Shown here: in pieces, positions 56,860 to 64,000 of the stretch | Layout of the letters: the number at the start of each line of letters is the position of its first letter | Numbering within the stretch: position 1 is the stretch's first letter | From: Mycobacterium sp. EPa45 | GTDB lineage: Bacteria; Actinomycetota; Actinomycetes; Mycobacteriales; Mycobacteriaceae | DNA length: 64,000 nucleotides | Assembly: GCF_001021385.1 (NCBI RefSeq) | Contig: NZ_CP011773.1 | Location: 434,001 to 498,000, forward strand | Reading direction: 5' to 3' | Program-made: the position numbers and the translations under genes | The notes under the pieces: model-generated | What the model was told of the DNA's origin: nothing | The model's database searches: none | The model's input: the letters and a program-made list of their open reading frames with translations, nothing else

Positions 56860-56900
56860 GTTTAGTGGTGTAAAACTAACGAAGTTATATACCGCTAAAC
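56860..56900. promoter_or_regulatory. Twin inverted-repeat operators between gabD1 and XRE regulator
   Basis: Two 17-bp imperfect palindromes, GTTTAGTGGTGTAAAAC (56860-56876) and GTTATATACCGCTAAAC (56884-56900), share the outline GTT-x-TA-N7-TAAAC with centres 24 bp apart. Spacing of just over two helical turns suggests cooperative binding by the divergent XRE-cupin protein. Confidence 0.65.
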
Positions 56901-56953
56901 TTTAGCCGCACAAGGTCCGGTCGACCGGCCGTCTGCCGAAGGTGAGGTGTCCC

Positions 56954-57559
56954 ATGCAGGAGGGCACCGGCGACCACGCTCTCGCCGGCGTTGACGGCTG
57001 GATGACAAGGCTGGGCCCGAAGTTGCGGCAGCTTCGCAAAGAGCGGTCAATGACGTTGGAGGCGGTCGCCTCCTCCGCCGGACTGACCAAGGGCTTCCTG
57101 AGCCTGCTGGAGCGCGGACAGACCACCATATCGGTGCCCAACCTGCTTCGCGTGTGCGAAATCCTCAGTGTCTCAGTGGGTTCGCTGTTCGACTATCCGG
57201 AGTCGCCGGTGGTTCGCGGCGGTGGTGCGCCAGTCGAGATGGGCGGCAGCGGAATCCGAGAGTACCTACTGACGCCGGAAACCGAACGTAATCTGCAGGT
57301 GATGCGGACGGTGTTGCATCCTGGCGGGGGGACCGGCGGGGCCTACACATTGGAGTCCGAAACCGTCTTTGTTTTCGTACTGCGCGGGTGCCTGCGCCTG
57401 ACGGTGGACGGTCAGGAATCCGTCCTCAAAGCCGGGGACTGCTACACGTTCTCGGCGAAGGCAGCGCATTCCTGGGACAACCCCGGACCGGAGTCGAGCG
57501 AAGTGTTGTGGTCTATCACGCCCCCGATCCCACGGAATTCCGACCCGAATCTCCCCTGA
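56954..57559 (+). CDS. XRE-family regulator with cupin sensor domain
   Basis: A 201-aa two-domain regulator. The N-terminal HTH is LRQLRKERSMTLEAVASSAGLTKGFLSLLERGQTTISVPNLLRVCEIL, and the C-terminal cupin barrel (about 115-190) shows FVLRGCLRLTVDGQESVLKAGDCYTFSAKAAHSWDN. PuuR-type members control amine and semialdehyde breakdown, in keeping with the divergent gabD1 operon. The ATG at 56954 follows GAGGTG; an in-frame GTG at 56942 is possible. Confidence 0.87.
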   Translation: MQEGTGDHALAGVDGWMTRLGPKLRQLRKERSMTLEAVASSAGLTKGFLSLLERGQTTISVPNLLRVCEILSVSVGSLFDYPESPVVRGGGAPVEMGGSGIREYLLTPETERNLQVMRTVLHPGGGTGGAYTLESETVFVFVLRGCLRLTVDGQESVLKAGDCYTFSAKAAHSWDNPGPESSEVLWSITPPIPRNSDPNLP

Positions 57560-57605
57560 TCGTGCTGTACTGGCCGGAGAGTATGTTGCCGGGGAAGGTA
57601 TTTGG

Positions 57606-57854
57606 GTGGCCAAGAAGTCAGCGGGAAAGCGTGCTGACGGCGACGAGAACATCGCCGTCGATCAACGCGTCCGTGTCTATGTCGACACCGACGACGAGGT
57701 ACGTGGCGTCATTGTCGAGGATTTCGGGGACTTGGCCGGCCATGCCGTCGATGTCGGGGACGTGCACATCTCGGATGCCGCACGGCGCTGGGCGATCCTA
57801 TTGGACGCCGGCACGCTTGTCTTCGTCGACAGCCACGAGATAGCTCCCGAGTAA
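57606..57854 (+). CDS. Small hypothetical protein, 82 aa
   Basis: A GTG start preceded by GGGGAAGG. The product has a basic N-terminus (AKKSAGKRADGDEN) and a compact beta-rich remainder (DQRVRVYVDTDDEVRGVIVEDFG, RRWAILLDAGTLVFVDSHEI). It resembles small SH3/KOW-like barrels by pattern of alternating hydrophobics, but no family is recognised. It lies 46 bp after the XRE gene and could be co-transcribed. Confidence 0.65.
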   Translation: MAKKSAGKRADGDENIAVDQRVRVYVDTDDEVRGVIVEDFGDLAGHAVDVGDVHISDAARRWAILLDAGTLVFVDSHEIAPE

Positions 57855-57988
57855 CTGAGTTCACCCCGCGCACGCCGGTCGGCGCGTTCCGACGCCAACG
57901 GCAAGTCGATCAGCCTGCAAGCCTGAGCTGCGGGTTCAGTAGCTGCAAACAACGCCACCTTGCCTGATGTCTGCGCGTTGCCCTAGTG

Positions 57989-58006
57989 TATGACGAAATC
58001 GTCATA
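57989..58006. promoter_or_regulatory. Inverted repeat upstream of second P450
   Basis: TATGACGA-AA-TCGTCATA is a perfect 8-bp inverted repeat, 39 bp before the preferred P450 start and overlapping an alternative ATG at 58006. Its core ACGAAATCGT equals that of the tetR/P450 operator at 26551-26564, so the same or a related TetR protein may bind. Confidence 0.7.
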
Positions 58007-58044
58007 TGCGACGAAAAGCTCAGTCAGATGGGTTTGGAGACTCG

Positions 58045-59229
58045 ATGGGGCGTGCGCGGTCTGCAGCGGAATACCGGCCGGACATCTACGCCCGTGGCGC
58101 GATTCTGGATCCTTACCCGCACTACCGGCGGATGCGGGCGCTCGGCTCCGTGGTCTGGTTGCCTCGTCAGCGGGTCTACGCGCTGCCGCGCTATGCCGAG
58201 TGCAAGTCGGTCCTACGCGATGACGAAACCTTCATCTCCGGAAACGGCGTGGCGCTCAACAGGATCAGCAACCGCCTGTCCCGTGGCACCACGCTGAACA
58301 GCGACGGTGCCGAACACGAGCGGCGGCGCAAGCTCGTCGCGCACCGGCTGATGCCGCGGGCATTGCACGCCATCTCCGACACCGTCGAGCGGCAGGCTGC
58401 CGACGTCGTGGACGCCGCGGTGGCGCGCGGCGAGGTCGATGGAGTGGAGCTGGCCTCTGCGCTGCCGCTCGCGATCGTGCCGGATCTGGTGGGCTGGCCC
58501 CGCGACCAGCGTGGTCACCTCATCGACTGGGCCGGAGCCACCTTCGACGCGCTCGGTCCGTTCAATCGGGAAGCGATCAAGTCCGTGCCGGGGACCGCTC
58601 AGATGCTCCGGTTTGCCCGGCAGGTCGTGCGCCGGCGCACCGTTCTCGCCGGGAGTTTGGCTGACGAACTGCTGACCGCCGCCGACGACGGCGTGCTGTC
58701 GGTCGACGAGTGCCCGGCACTGCTCGTCGACTACATCGCACCCTCGCTGGACACCACGATCAGCGCAATCTCTGCAGCCTTGCATCTCTTCGCCGGACAT
58801 CCGCGGCAGTGGCAATTGCTGAGGGCCGAGCCGGACCGGATTCCGAACGCGGTGAACGAGATCGTGCGTTACGAGTCTCCGCTGCGGGCCTTCGCGCGCG
58901 AGGTCCGTACCCGCACCGACGTCGCGGGAACCGAGCTACCCGCCGGAGCGCGGGTGCTGGTGGTGTACTCGTCGGCGAATCGCGACGAACGGGAGTGGGA
59001 CCGGCCGGAGGAGTTCGACATCACCCGGGATGCCGGTCGCCACATCGGCTTTGGTCAGGGTGCCCACGCCTGCGCCGGACAGGGCCTGGCCCGGTTGGAG
59101 ACCTCTGCCGTGTTGCGCGCCCTGGTCGAGCGTGTCGACCGTATCGAGCTGACCGACGCACCGACGTGGGCGGTCAACAACATCATTCGGCGCCACCGTA
59201 GGCTGCCGCTGAAATTGGTTGCCGCCTAA
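58045..59229 (+). CDS. Cytochrome P450 monooxygenase (second)
   Basis: A 394-aa P450 with a K-helix ExxR (EIVR) and heme loop FGQGAHACAGQGLARLE, ligand C343. The I-helix motif is unusual: APSLDTTIS in place of AG-x-D/E-T, so the usual Ala-Gly pair is replaced by Ser-Leu; oxygen activation could be altered. ATG at 58045 has GGAGA at good spacing and is preferred over the ATG at 58006, which sits inside the palindrome. No redox partner adjoins it; it overlaps the convergent sulfatase by four bases. The substrate is unknown. Confidence 0.9.
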   Translation: MGRARSAAEYRPDIYARGAILDPYPHYRRMRALGSVVWLPRQRVYALPRYAECKSVLRDDETFISGNGVALNRISNRLSRGTTLNSDGAEHERRRKLVAHRLMPRALHAISDTVERQAADVVDAAVARGEVDGVELASALPLAIVPDLVGWPRDQRGHLIDWAGATFDALGPFNREAIKSVPGTAQMLRFARQVVRRRTVLAGSLADELLTAADDGVLSVDECPALLVDYIAPSLDTTISAISAALHLFAGHPRQWQLLRAEPDRIPNAVNEIVRYESPLRAFAREVRTRTDVAGTELPAGARVLVVYSSANRDEREWDRPEEFDITRDAGRHIGFGQGAHACAGQGLARLETSAVLRALVERVDRIELTDAPTWAVNNIIRRHRRLPLKLVAA

Positions 59230-60989
59230 CCGAACAGCCGGCGGCGCCGAGCGGCAGGTACTCGGCGGGCGGCGTACGGCCACGGGTTGTTCCGCTCCGG
59301 GACAGACTGTGCGCGAATTTCTTTGAGTGTCCTCCGGAGTAGTTGCCGCAGTTCGTGCAAGGCGGGGTCAGGCCAGCGGTTCATGGTCTCGATAGGGTCA
59401 TCACTCAGGTCGTAGAGCTCCCACTGGTCGTCGAGCGGACTGGTTCGATACGACTCACCGCCAGGGCCGTTTGCAGCGAGCTGCCGAACGCCGGGTTCGG
59501 TCCAGGTACCGGGATCGTCGAACGTGCGCACCAGCTTCCACAGCCGGCCTTCCACCCGCGTGACGAGCCCCTCGAAGTTCGCCGCGGTGTGCGCCGGGAT
59601 CCGGATGCGTAGCGGTGCAGGTGGATTCACCGTGCGCCTGAGACGACGGGCCAGACCGGAAGCTCCGGTGTCGCCCTCGAGCATGTTGTCCCGGGTCATG
59701 ATGTAGACCGCGCGGCTCTCGTCGTCGGGTGCGCCGTCGACAATCGGCATGAGATTACGGCCGGGCAGCGGGTGCACTTCGGTGAAGGACTCGGAAAGCA
59801 TTGTCGCAGTCGACTCCACGTCGATGCCGGCGGCGCTGAGCAGGGTCGGCACCAGATCGACGTGGGAGGTGGGGGATTCGACGAGCCGCGGTCGAGTCGC
59901 TTGTTCTCCGATCCGCGCGATCACGAACGGCACCCGGGTGGCCTCGTCATAGAGGTTGAACCACTTCTGATGCAGACCGCCGTGGGCGCCGAGCAGATCG
60001 CCGTGGTCGGCGGTGCGCACCAGCACGGCGTGATCCGATCCGCCCTCGGTCACTGCCCGACGCACCCGATCGATGGGCACGTCGACTTCGGCGTGCAACC
60101 GGTAGTAGAGGTCGCGGTATCGCTGCGCGCCGCGGGCGTAGACGCGTTCAATGGCGGCCGCGGGACCGTACCCGGAGTAGTAGGCCTCCCGGAAGGCGAT
60201 CTGTGCCGCGGGCTTGGTGCGCAGGTCTTCGTCCGCGGTGGGCGCAGCCGGAATCGGCGGTGGATCGAGCGGCGAGGGTTCCAGCGGGCTCCGCCTCGCC
60301 CACGTGGGAAACAGCACGATGTCGTGCGGGTTGACGAAGCTCGCCACGAGTAGAAACGGCCGCAGTGCAGCAGCATCGCCGGCGCGCCTGCGGGAGTATC
60401 GATCCTGCAACCAGGCCACCACCCGGTCGGCGATCAACGGGTCGCGCCGGACGCCACTGTTCGCCAGTCCCGCGCCGTGTGGTTCGGGCCCGACCCAGCC
60501 GGAGAACCCGAACGGTGCGAGCGGGTCGGCATCGAGATACCGTCGCACCGCACCGGGATCGACGACGCCGTCGTCGTCATTGGTCGCCAACGCCCCGCCG
60601 GTCGCGGCGTCGGTCAGATCGGCGTGCGAGATGTGCCATTTGCCGTCGTAATGGGTGTCATACCCCGCGGCGCGGAACCAGTTGCCCAGGGTGGGCACTT
60701 CGCCGCGACGCAGCCACCGCATCCGCGAATCGTCGAATGCCTTTCCGATGCCGTCGGTCTGGGTGACGCCGTGCAGGTCCGGGTACTGTCCGGTGAAGAT
60801 CGTCGGCCTGCTGGGCACGCAGGCCAGCGAGCCGGTGTAATGATGCCCGAAGCTGACGCCGTGCTCGTCGAACCATCGCCGCCCGCTCAAAACCCGCTGC
60901 CGCCAAGCGAGCACGTCACCCGATTCGTAGGGCGGAGTCGCACGCTCCTCGTCGGTCATCACGATGATGATGTCGGGACGATCAGTCAT
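59226..60989 (-). CDS. Type I (formylglycine) sulfatase
   Basis: A 587-aa sulfatase. The formylglycine signature is C57-x-P-S-R (ACVPSRPTIFTGQYP). Metal-binding segments include IIVMTDEE at the N-terminus and TADHGDLLGAHGGLHQKW. A late segment, DPIETMNRWPDPALHELRQLL, is typical of arylsulfatase/choline-sulfatase-like enzymes. No signal peptide is seen, so it is probably cytoplasmic. It needs a formylglycine-generating enzyme, not present in the window. It overlaps the upstream SRPBCC gene by eight bases, so the two are coupled. Substrate unknown. Confidence 0.9.
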   Translation of the reverse strand: MTDRPDIIIVMTDEERATPPYESGDVLAWRQRVLSGRRWFDEHGVSFGHHYTGSLACVPSRPTIFTGQYPDLHGVTQTDGIGKAFDDSRMRWLRRGEVPTLGNWFRAAGYDTHYDGKWHISHADLTDAATGGALATNDDDGVVDPGAVRRYLDADPLAPFGFSGWVGPEPHGAGLANSGVRRDPLIADRVVAWLQDRYSRRRAGDAAALRPFLLVASFVNPHDIVLFPTWARRSPLEPSPLDPPPIPAAPTADEDLRTKPAAQIAFREAYYSGYGPAAAIERVYARGAQRYRDLYYRLHAEVDVPIDRVRRAVTEGGSDHAVLVRTADHGDLLGAHGGLHQKWFNLYDEATRVPFVIARIGEQATRPRLVESPTSHVDLVPTLLSAAGIDVESTATMLSESFTEVHPLPGRNLMPIVDGAPDDESRAVYIMTRDNMLEGDTGASGLARRLRRTVNPPAPLRIRIPAHTAANFEGLVTRVEGRLWKLVRTFDDPGTWTEPGVRQLAANGPGGESYRTSPLDDQWELYDLSDDPIETMNRWPDPALHELRQLLRRTLKEIRAQSVPERNNPWPYAARRVPAARRRRLFG

Positions 60990-61452
60990 GCTGGGCCTCC
61001 AGTCGTTTCGCCAGTCCGTCGAGCATCAGATCGAGCCGTTTGACGGTGGCTCGGCTGAACAGCCGTTCGGCCAGCCGCTGCACCGGATTGGTACCGATGG
61101 TCACCTCATTCGTCAGGGTGACCTCGGTGAGACCCCGCGCGATCGGCCGCAGCGTCCAGCAGCTGCGGAGACGACGCACCAGTGGGGGCAGGCCCTCGAT
61201 GTCATAGGCGAGCGTGTGCGGTGGGTCGAAGTCGGTGATCCGCTCGACCAACGTCGATCTCCCGAGCTGGACGCGACGCGAGGTGCCGACGGGGCTGCCG
61301 AGGGCACCGTGCTCCAGTAGGCAGGAGTGGTCGACGAAGCCGACCCAGGAGCTGACCGCGCCGAAGTCCGCCAGCACGTCCCAGATCATCTGCGGGTCGG
61401 CGGCGACTGCTCGGGTGCGGCGAATCTCGGCCACCGGATCATTGAACCGCAC
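60982..61452 (-). CDS. SRPBCC (polyketide cyclase/START-like) lipid-binding protein
   Basis: A 156-aa protein of the SRPBCC fold: [29 protein letters not shown] at the N-terminus, [35 protein letters not shown] in the middle, and a C-terminal helix ([20 protein letters not shown]). These proteins bind hydrophobic ligands in a deep pocket. Its coding region overlaps the sulfatase start, so it may bind or deliver the same, presumably lipophilic, substrate. Divergent from mbtK. Confidence 0.83.
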   Translation of the reverse strand: MRFNDPVAEIRRTRAVAADPQMIWDVLADFGAVSSWVGFVDHSCLLEHGALGSPVGTSRRVQLGRSTLVERITDFDPPHTLAYDIEGLPPLVRRLRSCWTLRPIARGLTEVTLTNEVTIGTNPVQRLAERLFSRATVKRLDLMLDGLAKRLEAQHD

Positions 61453-61519
61453 TCACTCCTGCGATGTCGGCAATGTGGAGCCCACCGTGAACACGCGCCG
61501 ATCGGTTACGCTGCGCGCG

Positions 61520-62113
61520 ATGACCGAGGTTGTTCTCGCCCGTGCCCTCACTGACCTGCCCGACGATGTGTCGCGAGTTCCGGCGCCGGTCCTGCCGGCG
61601 GTCGAGCCGCCGTTTGCGTTACGGGTGGCGACCGCCGCGGATGCCGTGATGATCGCCGAGTGGATGAACCGTCCGCATCTGGCGCAGGCGTGGGAGTACG
61701 ACTGGCCGGTCGGGCGCTGGCGACGGCATCTGCAGGCGCAGCTGAACGGCACATATTCCGTGCCGCTGATCGCCAGCCTCGATGGCGTTGCCGATGGATA
61801 TCTCGAATTGTACAGGGCAGCAAAGGATTTGATTGCGACCTGTTATGACGCCGATCCCTACGATCTCGGATTGCACGCCGCGATCGCCAGTACGAGACTT
61901 CTCAACCGGGGCGTTGGCCTGGGCCTGCTCCCACAGATCATCGCCAACTTGTTCGCGGCCGAACCGCGATGCCGGCGCGTGATGTTCGATCCCGACCACC
62001 GCAACGCTGCCGCCCGAAGAGTGTGCGAGGCCGCAGGATGCACGTTCCTCGGTGAGTTCGACATGTCGAATCGGCGGATGGCCCTCTACGCCTTCGACCG
62101 CTCTGGGGTCTGA
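61520..62113 (+). CDS. mbtK: MbtK-type lysine N-epsilon acyltransferase (mycobactin)
   Basis: A 197-aa GNAT-fold acyltransferase that matches MbtK (Rv1347c) in sequence blocks: [79 protein letters not shown]. It puts the long acyl chain on the lysine epsilon-amino group of mycobactin. ATG at 61520 gives the family length. No iron box is visible directly upstream. In M. tuberculosis mbtK is in the separate mbt-2 cluster; here it neighbours mbtI. Confidence 0.9.
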   Translation: MTEVVLARALTDLPDDVSRVPAPVLPAVEPPFALRVATAADAVMIAEWMNRPHLAQAWEYDWPVGRWRRHLQAQLNGTYSVPLIASLDGVADGYLELYRAAKDLIATCYDADPYDLGLHAAIASTRLLNRGVGLGLLPQIIANLFAAEPRCRRVMFDPDHRNAAARRVCEAAGCTFLGEFDMSNRRMALYAFDRSGV

Positions 62114-62165
62114 CCACCGCCGCTGGGTTCCGGACGTCGTTGGAGCGGCAGCCGGACCCGGGAAC

Positions 62166-62209
62166 TAAGGTTAGGCGTACCTATTGAAACTTAGGTAAGA
62201 CTTAGCTAA
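62166..62209. promoter_or_regulatory. Two IdeR-like iron boxes
   Basis: TAAGGTTAGGCGTACCTAT (62166-62184) and TTAGGTAAGACTTAGCTAA (62191-62209) each match 15 of 19 positions of the IdeR consensus TTAGGTTAGSCTAACCTAA. They lie 49-92 bp upstream of the GTG at 62258. Twin boxes are usual at strongly iron-repressed mycobacterial promoters, such as those of the mbt genes. Matches were counted by hand. Confidence 0.85.
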
Positions 62210-62257
62210 TCTCCGTCCGCGATATTAACTCGTCAATAATCTGGAGAAGGAGATTTC

Positions 62258-63538
62258 GTGCACGCCGCTGTCAACCTTTCGGGGGCTGATTTCGTTGCCA
62301 GCCCAGCAATCTCGGCGCGCCGCGCCGGCAGACTCACCATCGCCGGTGCGGCGATCGTGACCGCCGGTGCTTTGGTCGCCGGACCCGCCACCCAGTCCCT
62401 GCCTGACGAGATTCAGCGACGCGCGGTCCAGGCGGTCGAGCTGACCGGCCTGTCGGTCACCGCCTCACCGCTGACCGTTTACCCCCAGATCGTGACGAAT
62501 ACAGTCACCAACATTGCCGCGCTGACCCAGGCGATCGCGGCCGATCCGCTGCCGATTCTGTCTCAGGTCGCCCGCAACCAGATCGGCTACGCCAACGAAA
62601 TCGGCGGCGCCATCGCCGGAATCCCCGCTGGCTGGGAAACCTATATGGCGGGTCGCGGCGGGACATTCCTGGCGAATCTCAAGATAGCCGTCGACCAGGG
62701 CAACAACGCCGAAATCGTGAACCAGCTGAGCAGCTTCGTGCTGTACGGCGCGCTGGCGACGATCACGCCGATCTACAACGCCCTGTTGACGTACACCCCT
62801 CGGGGCAGCACCGTGCCGAATCCTGGTATCCCACAACAGATCGCGCAGAACTTCGCGAATGCCGTCGGTGCGATCTTCAGCAGCACGACTCTGGTCAACG
62901 GCATCTTCCAACCGGTTTACGGTGCGGCGCTGAGTGTGTTGGCCACCGCCGGAGACATCGTCGGCGGACTGGTCCAGTCGGTGTCCGCCGGCGACGCGGT
63001 GGGAGCGATCAACACCGTGGTCAACACCCCCGGGTTGTTCGTGAACGCCGTACTGAACGGCTGGAACAACCCGAAGTCGGCTTCTCCCTTCCCGGCTCTG
63101 CTCACCTACATTCCGGTCGCACCCCCGACGGACCCGGCTAACGGAGTGACCGTGACCGGTCCGTCGATCGGCCTGCTGGGCAGGCTGCTGGTCTCGATCC
63201 CGCAGGCGATCGCCAAGGCCATTACTCCGCCGACCACTACCACCACGACGGCCAACAGCACCCCGGCTCTCACCGCGGTGTCGGCGGGGGTGCAATCCAC
63301 TGAGACCTCTTCGGAAACCGCCGGCACGGCCGAGGTCGCCGAAAAGGCTCCGGCCAGCGCCGCTTCCACGTTGGCCGCGACCGGCACCAAGGCTGCCAAG
63401 AAACCTTCGCCGGCCGCGGCCACGGGCAAGGGTGACAAGGCGGCGGCCGGGGCCGGCACCGGCGGAGTGAAGAAGGCAGGCGTCGCGGGCAGCGCCCGTA
63501 GCAAGGCCTCGGCTTCCGGCTCGTCGGACACGAAGTAA
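62258..63538 (+). CDS. Iron-box-controlled exported protein of unknown function with Ala/Lys-rich tail
   Basis: A 426-aa protein. An N-terminal hydrophobic segment (LTIAGAAIVTAGALVAG, about residues 29-45) looks like a signal or anchor. The middle (50-320) is Gly/Ala/Asn-rich with weakly amphipathic repeats and no cysteines, reminiscent of PPE-like or outer-membrane-associated mycobacterial proteins, without a PE or PPE signature. From about 330 it is low-complexity Thr, then Ala/Lys/Ser-rich, like HBHA- or Hlp-type tails. GTG at 62258 has AAGGAG. The iron boxes and the mbtI neighbour suggest a role in iron or siderophore handling at the surface; that is inference. Confidence 0.8.
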   Translation: MHAAVNLSGADFVASPAISARRAGRLTIAGAAIVTAGALVAGPATQSLPDEIQRRAVQAVELTGLSVTASPLTVYPQIVTNTVTNIAALTQAIAADPLPILSQVARNQIGYANEIGGAIAGIPAGWETYMAGRGGTFLANLKIAVDQGNNAEIVNQLSSFVLYGALATITPIYNALLTYTPRGSTVPNPGIPQQIAQNFANAVGAIFSSTTLVNGIFQPVYGAALSVLATAGDIVGGLVQSVSAGDAVGAINTVVNTPGLFVNAVLNGWNNPKSASPFPALLTYIPVAPPTDPANGVTVTGPSIGLLGRLLVSIPQAIAKAITPPTTTTTTANSTPALTAVSAGVQSTETSSETAGTAEVAEKAPASAASTLAATGTKAAKKPSPAAATGKGDKAAAGAGTGGVKKAGVAGSARSKASASGSSDTK

Positions 63539-63549
63539 CGGTATGAGGA

Positions 63550-63578
63550 GCCGGGCCCCCATGTGGGGCCCGGCTTTT
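63550..63578 (+). terminator. Strong intrinsic terminator between iron-box gene and mbtI
   Basis: GCCGGGCCCC (63550-63559) and GGGGCCCGGC (63565-63574) form a perfect 10-bp GC-only stem with loop CATGT, followed by TTTTC. This is a textbook rho-independent terminator, 11 bp past the stop of the iron-box gene and 18 bp before the mbtI start. Confidence 0.9.
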
Positions 63579-63596
63579 CAAGTGAGGACTGTCGAC

Positions 63597-64000
63597 ATGA
63601 CCGACGTGACTGCAGCACCGCGAGCGCCGTTCGAAACGCCCTGCCGGGCCGCGATACCCGATGGCATGACACCGGCTGACGTGGTCGCACAGTTGGCGGC
63701 CGCGGTGCCCGAACGCACCGGAGCCGACTACCTCGTCTATGAGCGGCATGGCAGCTGGACTCTGGCGATCGGGGCGCGGACGTCCATCGAGCTGGATCGG
63801 GATGAATGTCGAATCCGCGATGGGCAGGCAGTCGTCTCCCGTGGGTGGACCGGACGCCCGGCACAGGTGCTCGCCGACGCACTGAAGGTCACACTGGTCG
63901 ACGGAGAACCGGCATTCGGGTGGGTTGCATTCGAGTTCGGGGCGCACCGCCACGGTTTGTTCGACCAACTGCCGGCGGGCACACCGCTGGCCCGCATCTT
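63597..64000 (+). CDS. mbtI: Salicylate synthase MbtI, N-terminal part (cut by window edge)
   Basis: From ATG 63597 the frame stays open to the window end (134 complete codons). The sequence fits the N-terminal region of MbtI: MTPADVVAQLAAAVPERTGADYLVYERHGSWTLA, then RPAQVLADALK and FGWVAFEFGAHRHGL, TPLARIF. MbtI converts chorismate to salicylate, the aryl cap of mycobactin. The catalytic C-terminal half is outside the window. GTGAGGAC precedes the ATG. It lies right behind a strong terminator and has no iron box in the 58-bp gap. Confidence 0.88.
   Translation, partial: MTDVTAAPRAPFETPCRAAIPDGMTPADVVAQLAAAVPERTGADYLVYERHGSWTLAIGARTSIELDRDECRIRDGQAVVSRGWTGRPAQVLADALKVTLVDGEPAFGWVAFEFGAHRHGLFDQLPAGTPLARI

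Noticed and set aside
58006..58044. Upstream ATG for the second P450
   Set aside because: It lies inside the palindrome and lacks a ribosome binding site, whereas 58045 has GGAGA at good spacing.

Overview
The window is GC-rich actinobacterial DNA from a mycobacterium, most likely a fast-growing environmental Mycolicibacterium-type species. The evidence is a trehalose polyphleate (TPP) type lipid locus, MmpL/MmpS transporters, a PE-PPE domain hydrolase, an sdh1 operon of the Rv0247c-Rv0250c type, chromosomal aac(2')-I, an Mce3R-type double TetR repressor with its lipid-metabolism regulon, and mycobactin genes (mbtK, mbtI). Gene names rest on recalled family sequence features and gene order. 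No database search was run.

Layout. 1-9174: TPP-type locus (pks partial, papA3, mmpL10, PE-PPE hydrolase, Gap-like protein, fadD23). 9292-14105: flavin reductase and the sdh1 operon, with a CRP-like site upstream. 14106-18786: a PEP mutase/isocitrate lyase family enzyme, then a marR-mmpS-mmpL operon. 18958-22796: aac(2')-I, 5-oxoprolinase components pxpC/pxpB, a queuosine-precursor type transporter and the lipoprotein fecB2. 22803-24090: an IS110-family element whose non-coding end folds like a bridge RNA. 24096-31013: lysE and lysG separated by an accessory block (siderophore-interacting flavoprotein, TetR, P450, small exported proteins), then a POT peptide transporter.

31007-46581 is a lipid-catabolism cluster matching M. 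tuberculosis Rv1933c-Rv1941: fadE18, fadE17, echA13 on the minus strand, and a luciferase-like monooxygenase, a ferredoxin-reductase-monooxygenase fusion, ephB, a ribA1-like gene and an SDR on the plus strand. Two additions stand out. One is a single ORF carrying two complete acyl-CoA ligases, translationally coupled to fadE18. The other is mce3R itself next to the cluster it is known to repress in M. tuberculosis. A perfect 10-bp inverted repeat lies in the divergent promoter.

46617-61452 holds small hypothetical genes, a mannitol-type PTS (EIICBA) with DeoR regulator and polyol dehydrogenase, a CsbD/coiled-coil stress-like pair, a gabD1-gcdH-aldehyde dehydrogenase operon with an XRE-cupin regulator, a second P450, and a sulfatase with an SRPBCC partner. 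61520-64000 is the edge of the mycobactin region: mbtK, two IdeR-like iron boxes, an exported protein of unknown function, a strong terminator and the start of mbtI.

The most interesting signals are the IS110 bridge-RNA candidate, whose four loop segments match the two element ends and the two flanks; the tandem acyl-CoA ligase fusion; the degenerate RibBA-like enzyme; the shared palindrome core upstream of two separate P450 genes; and the iron-boxed unknown gene followed by a terminator before mbtI.
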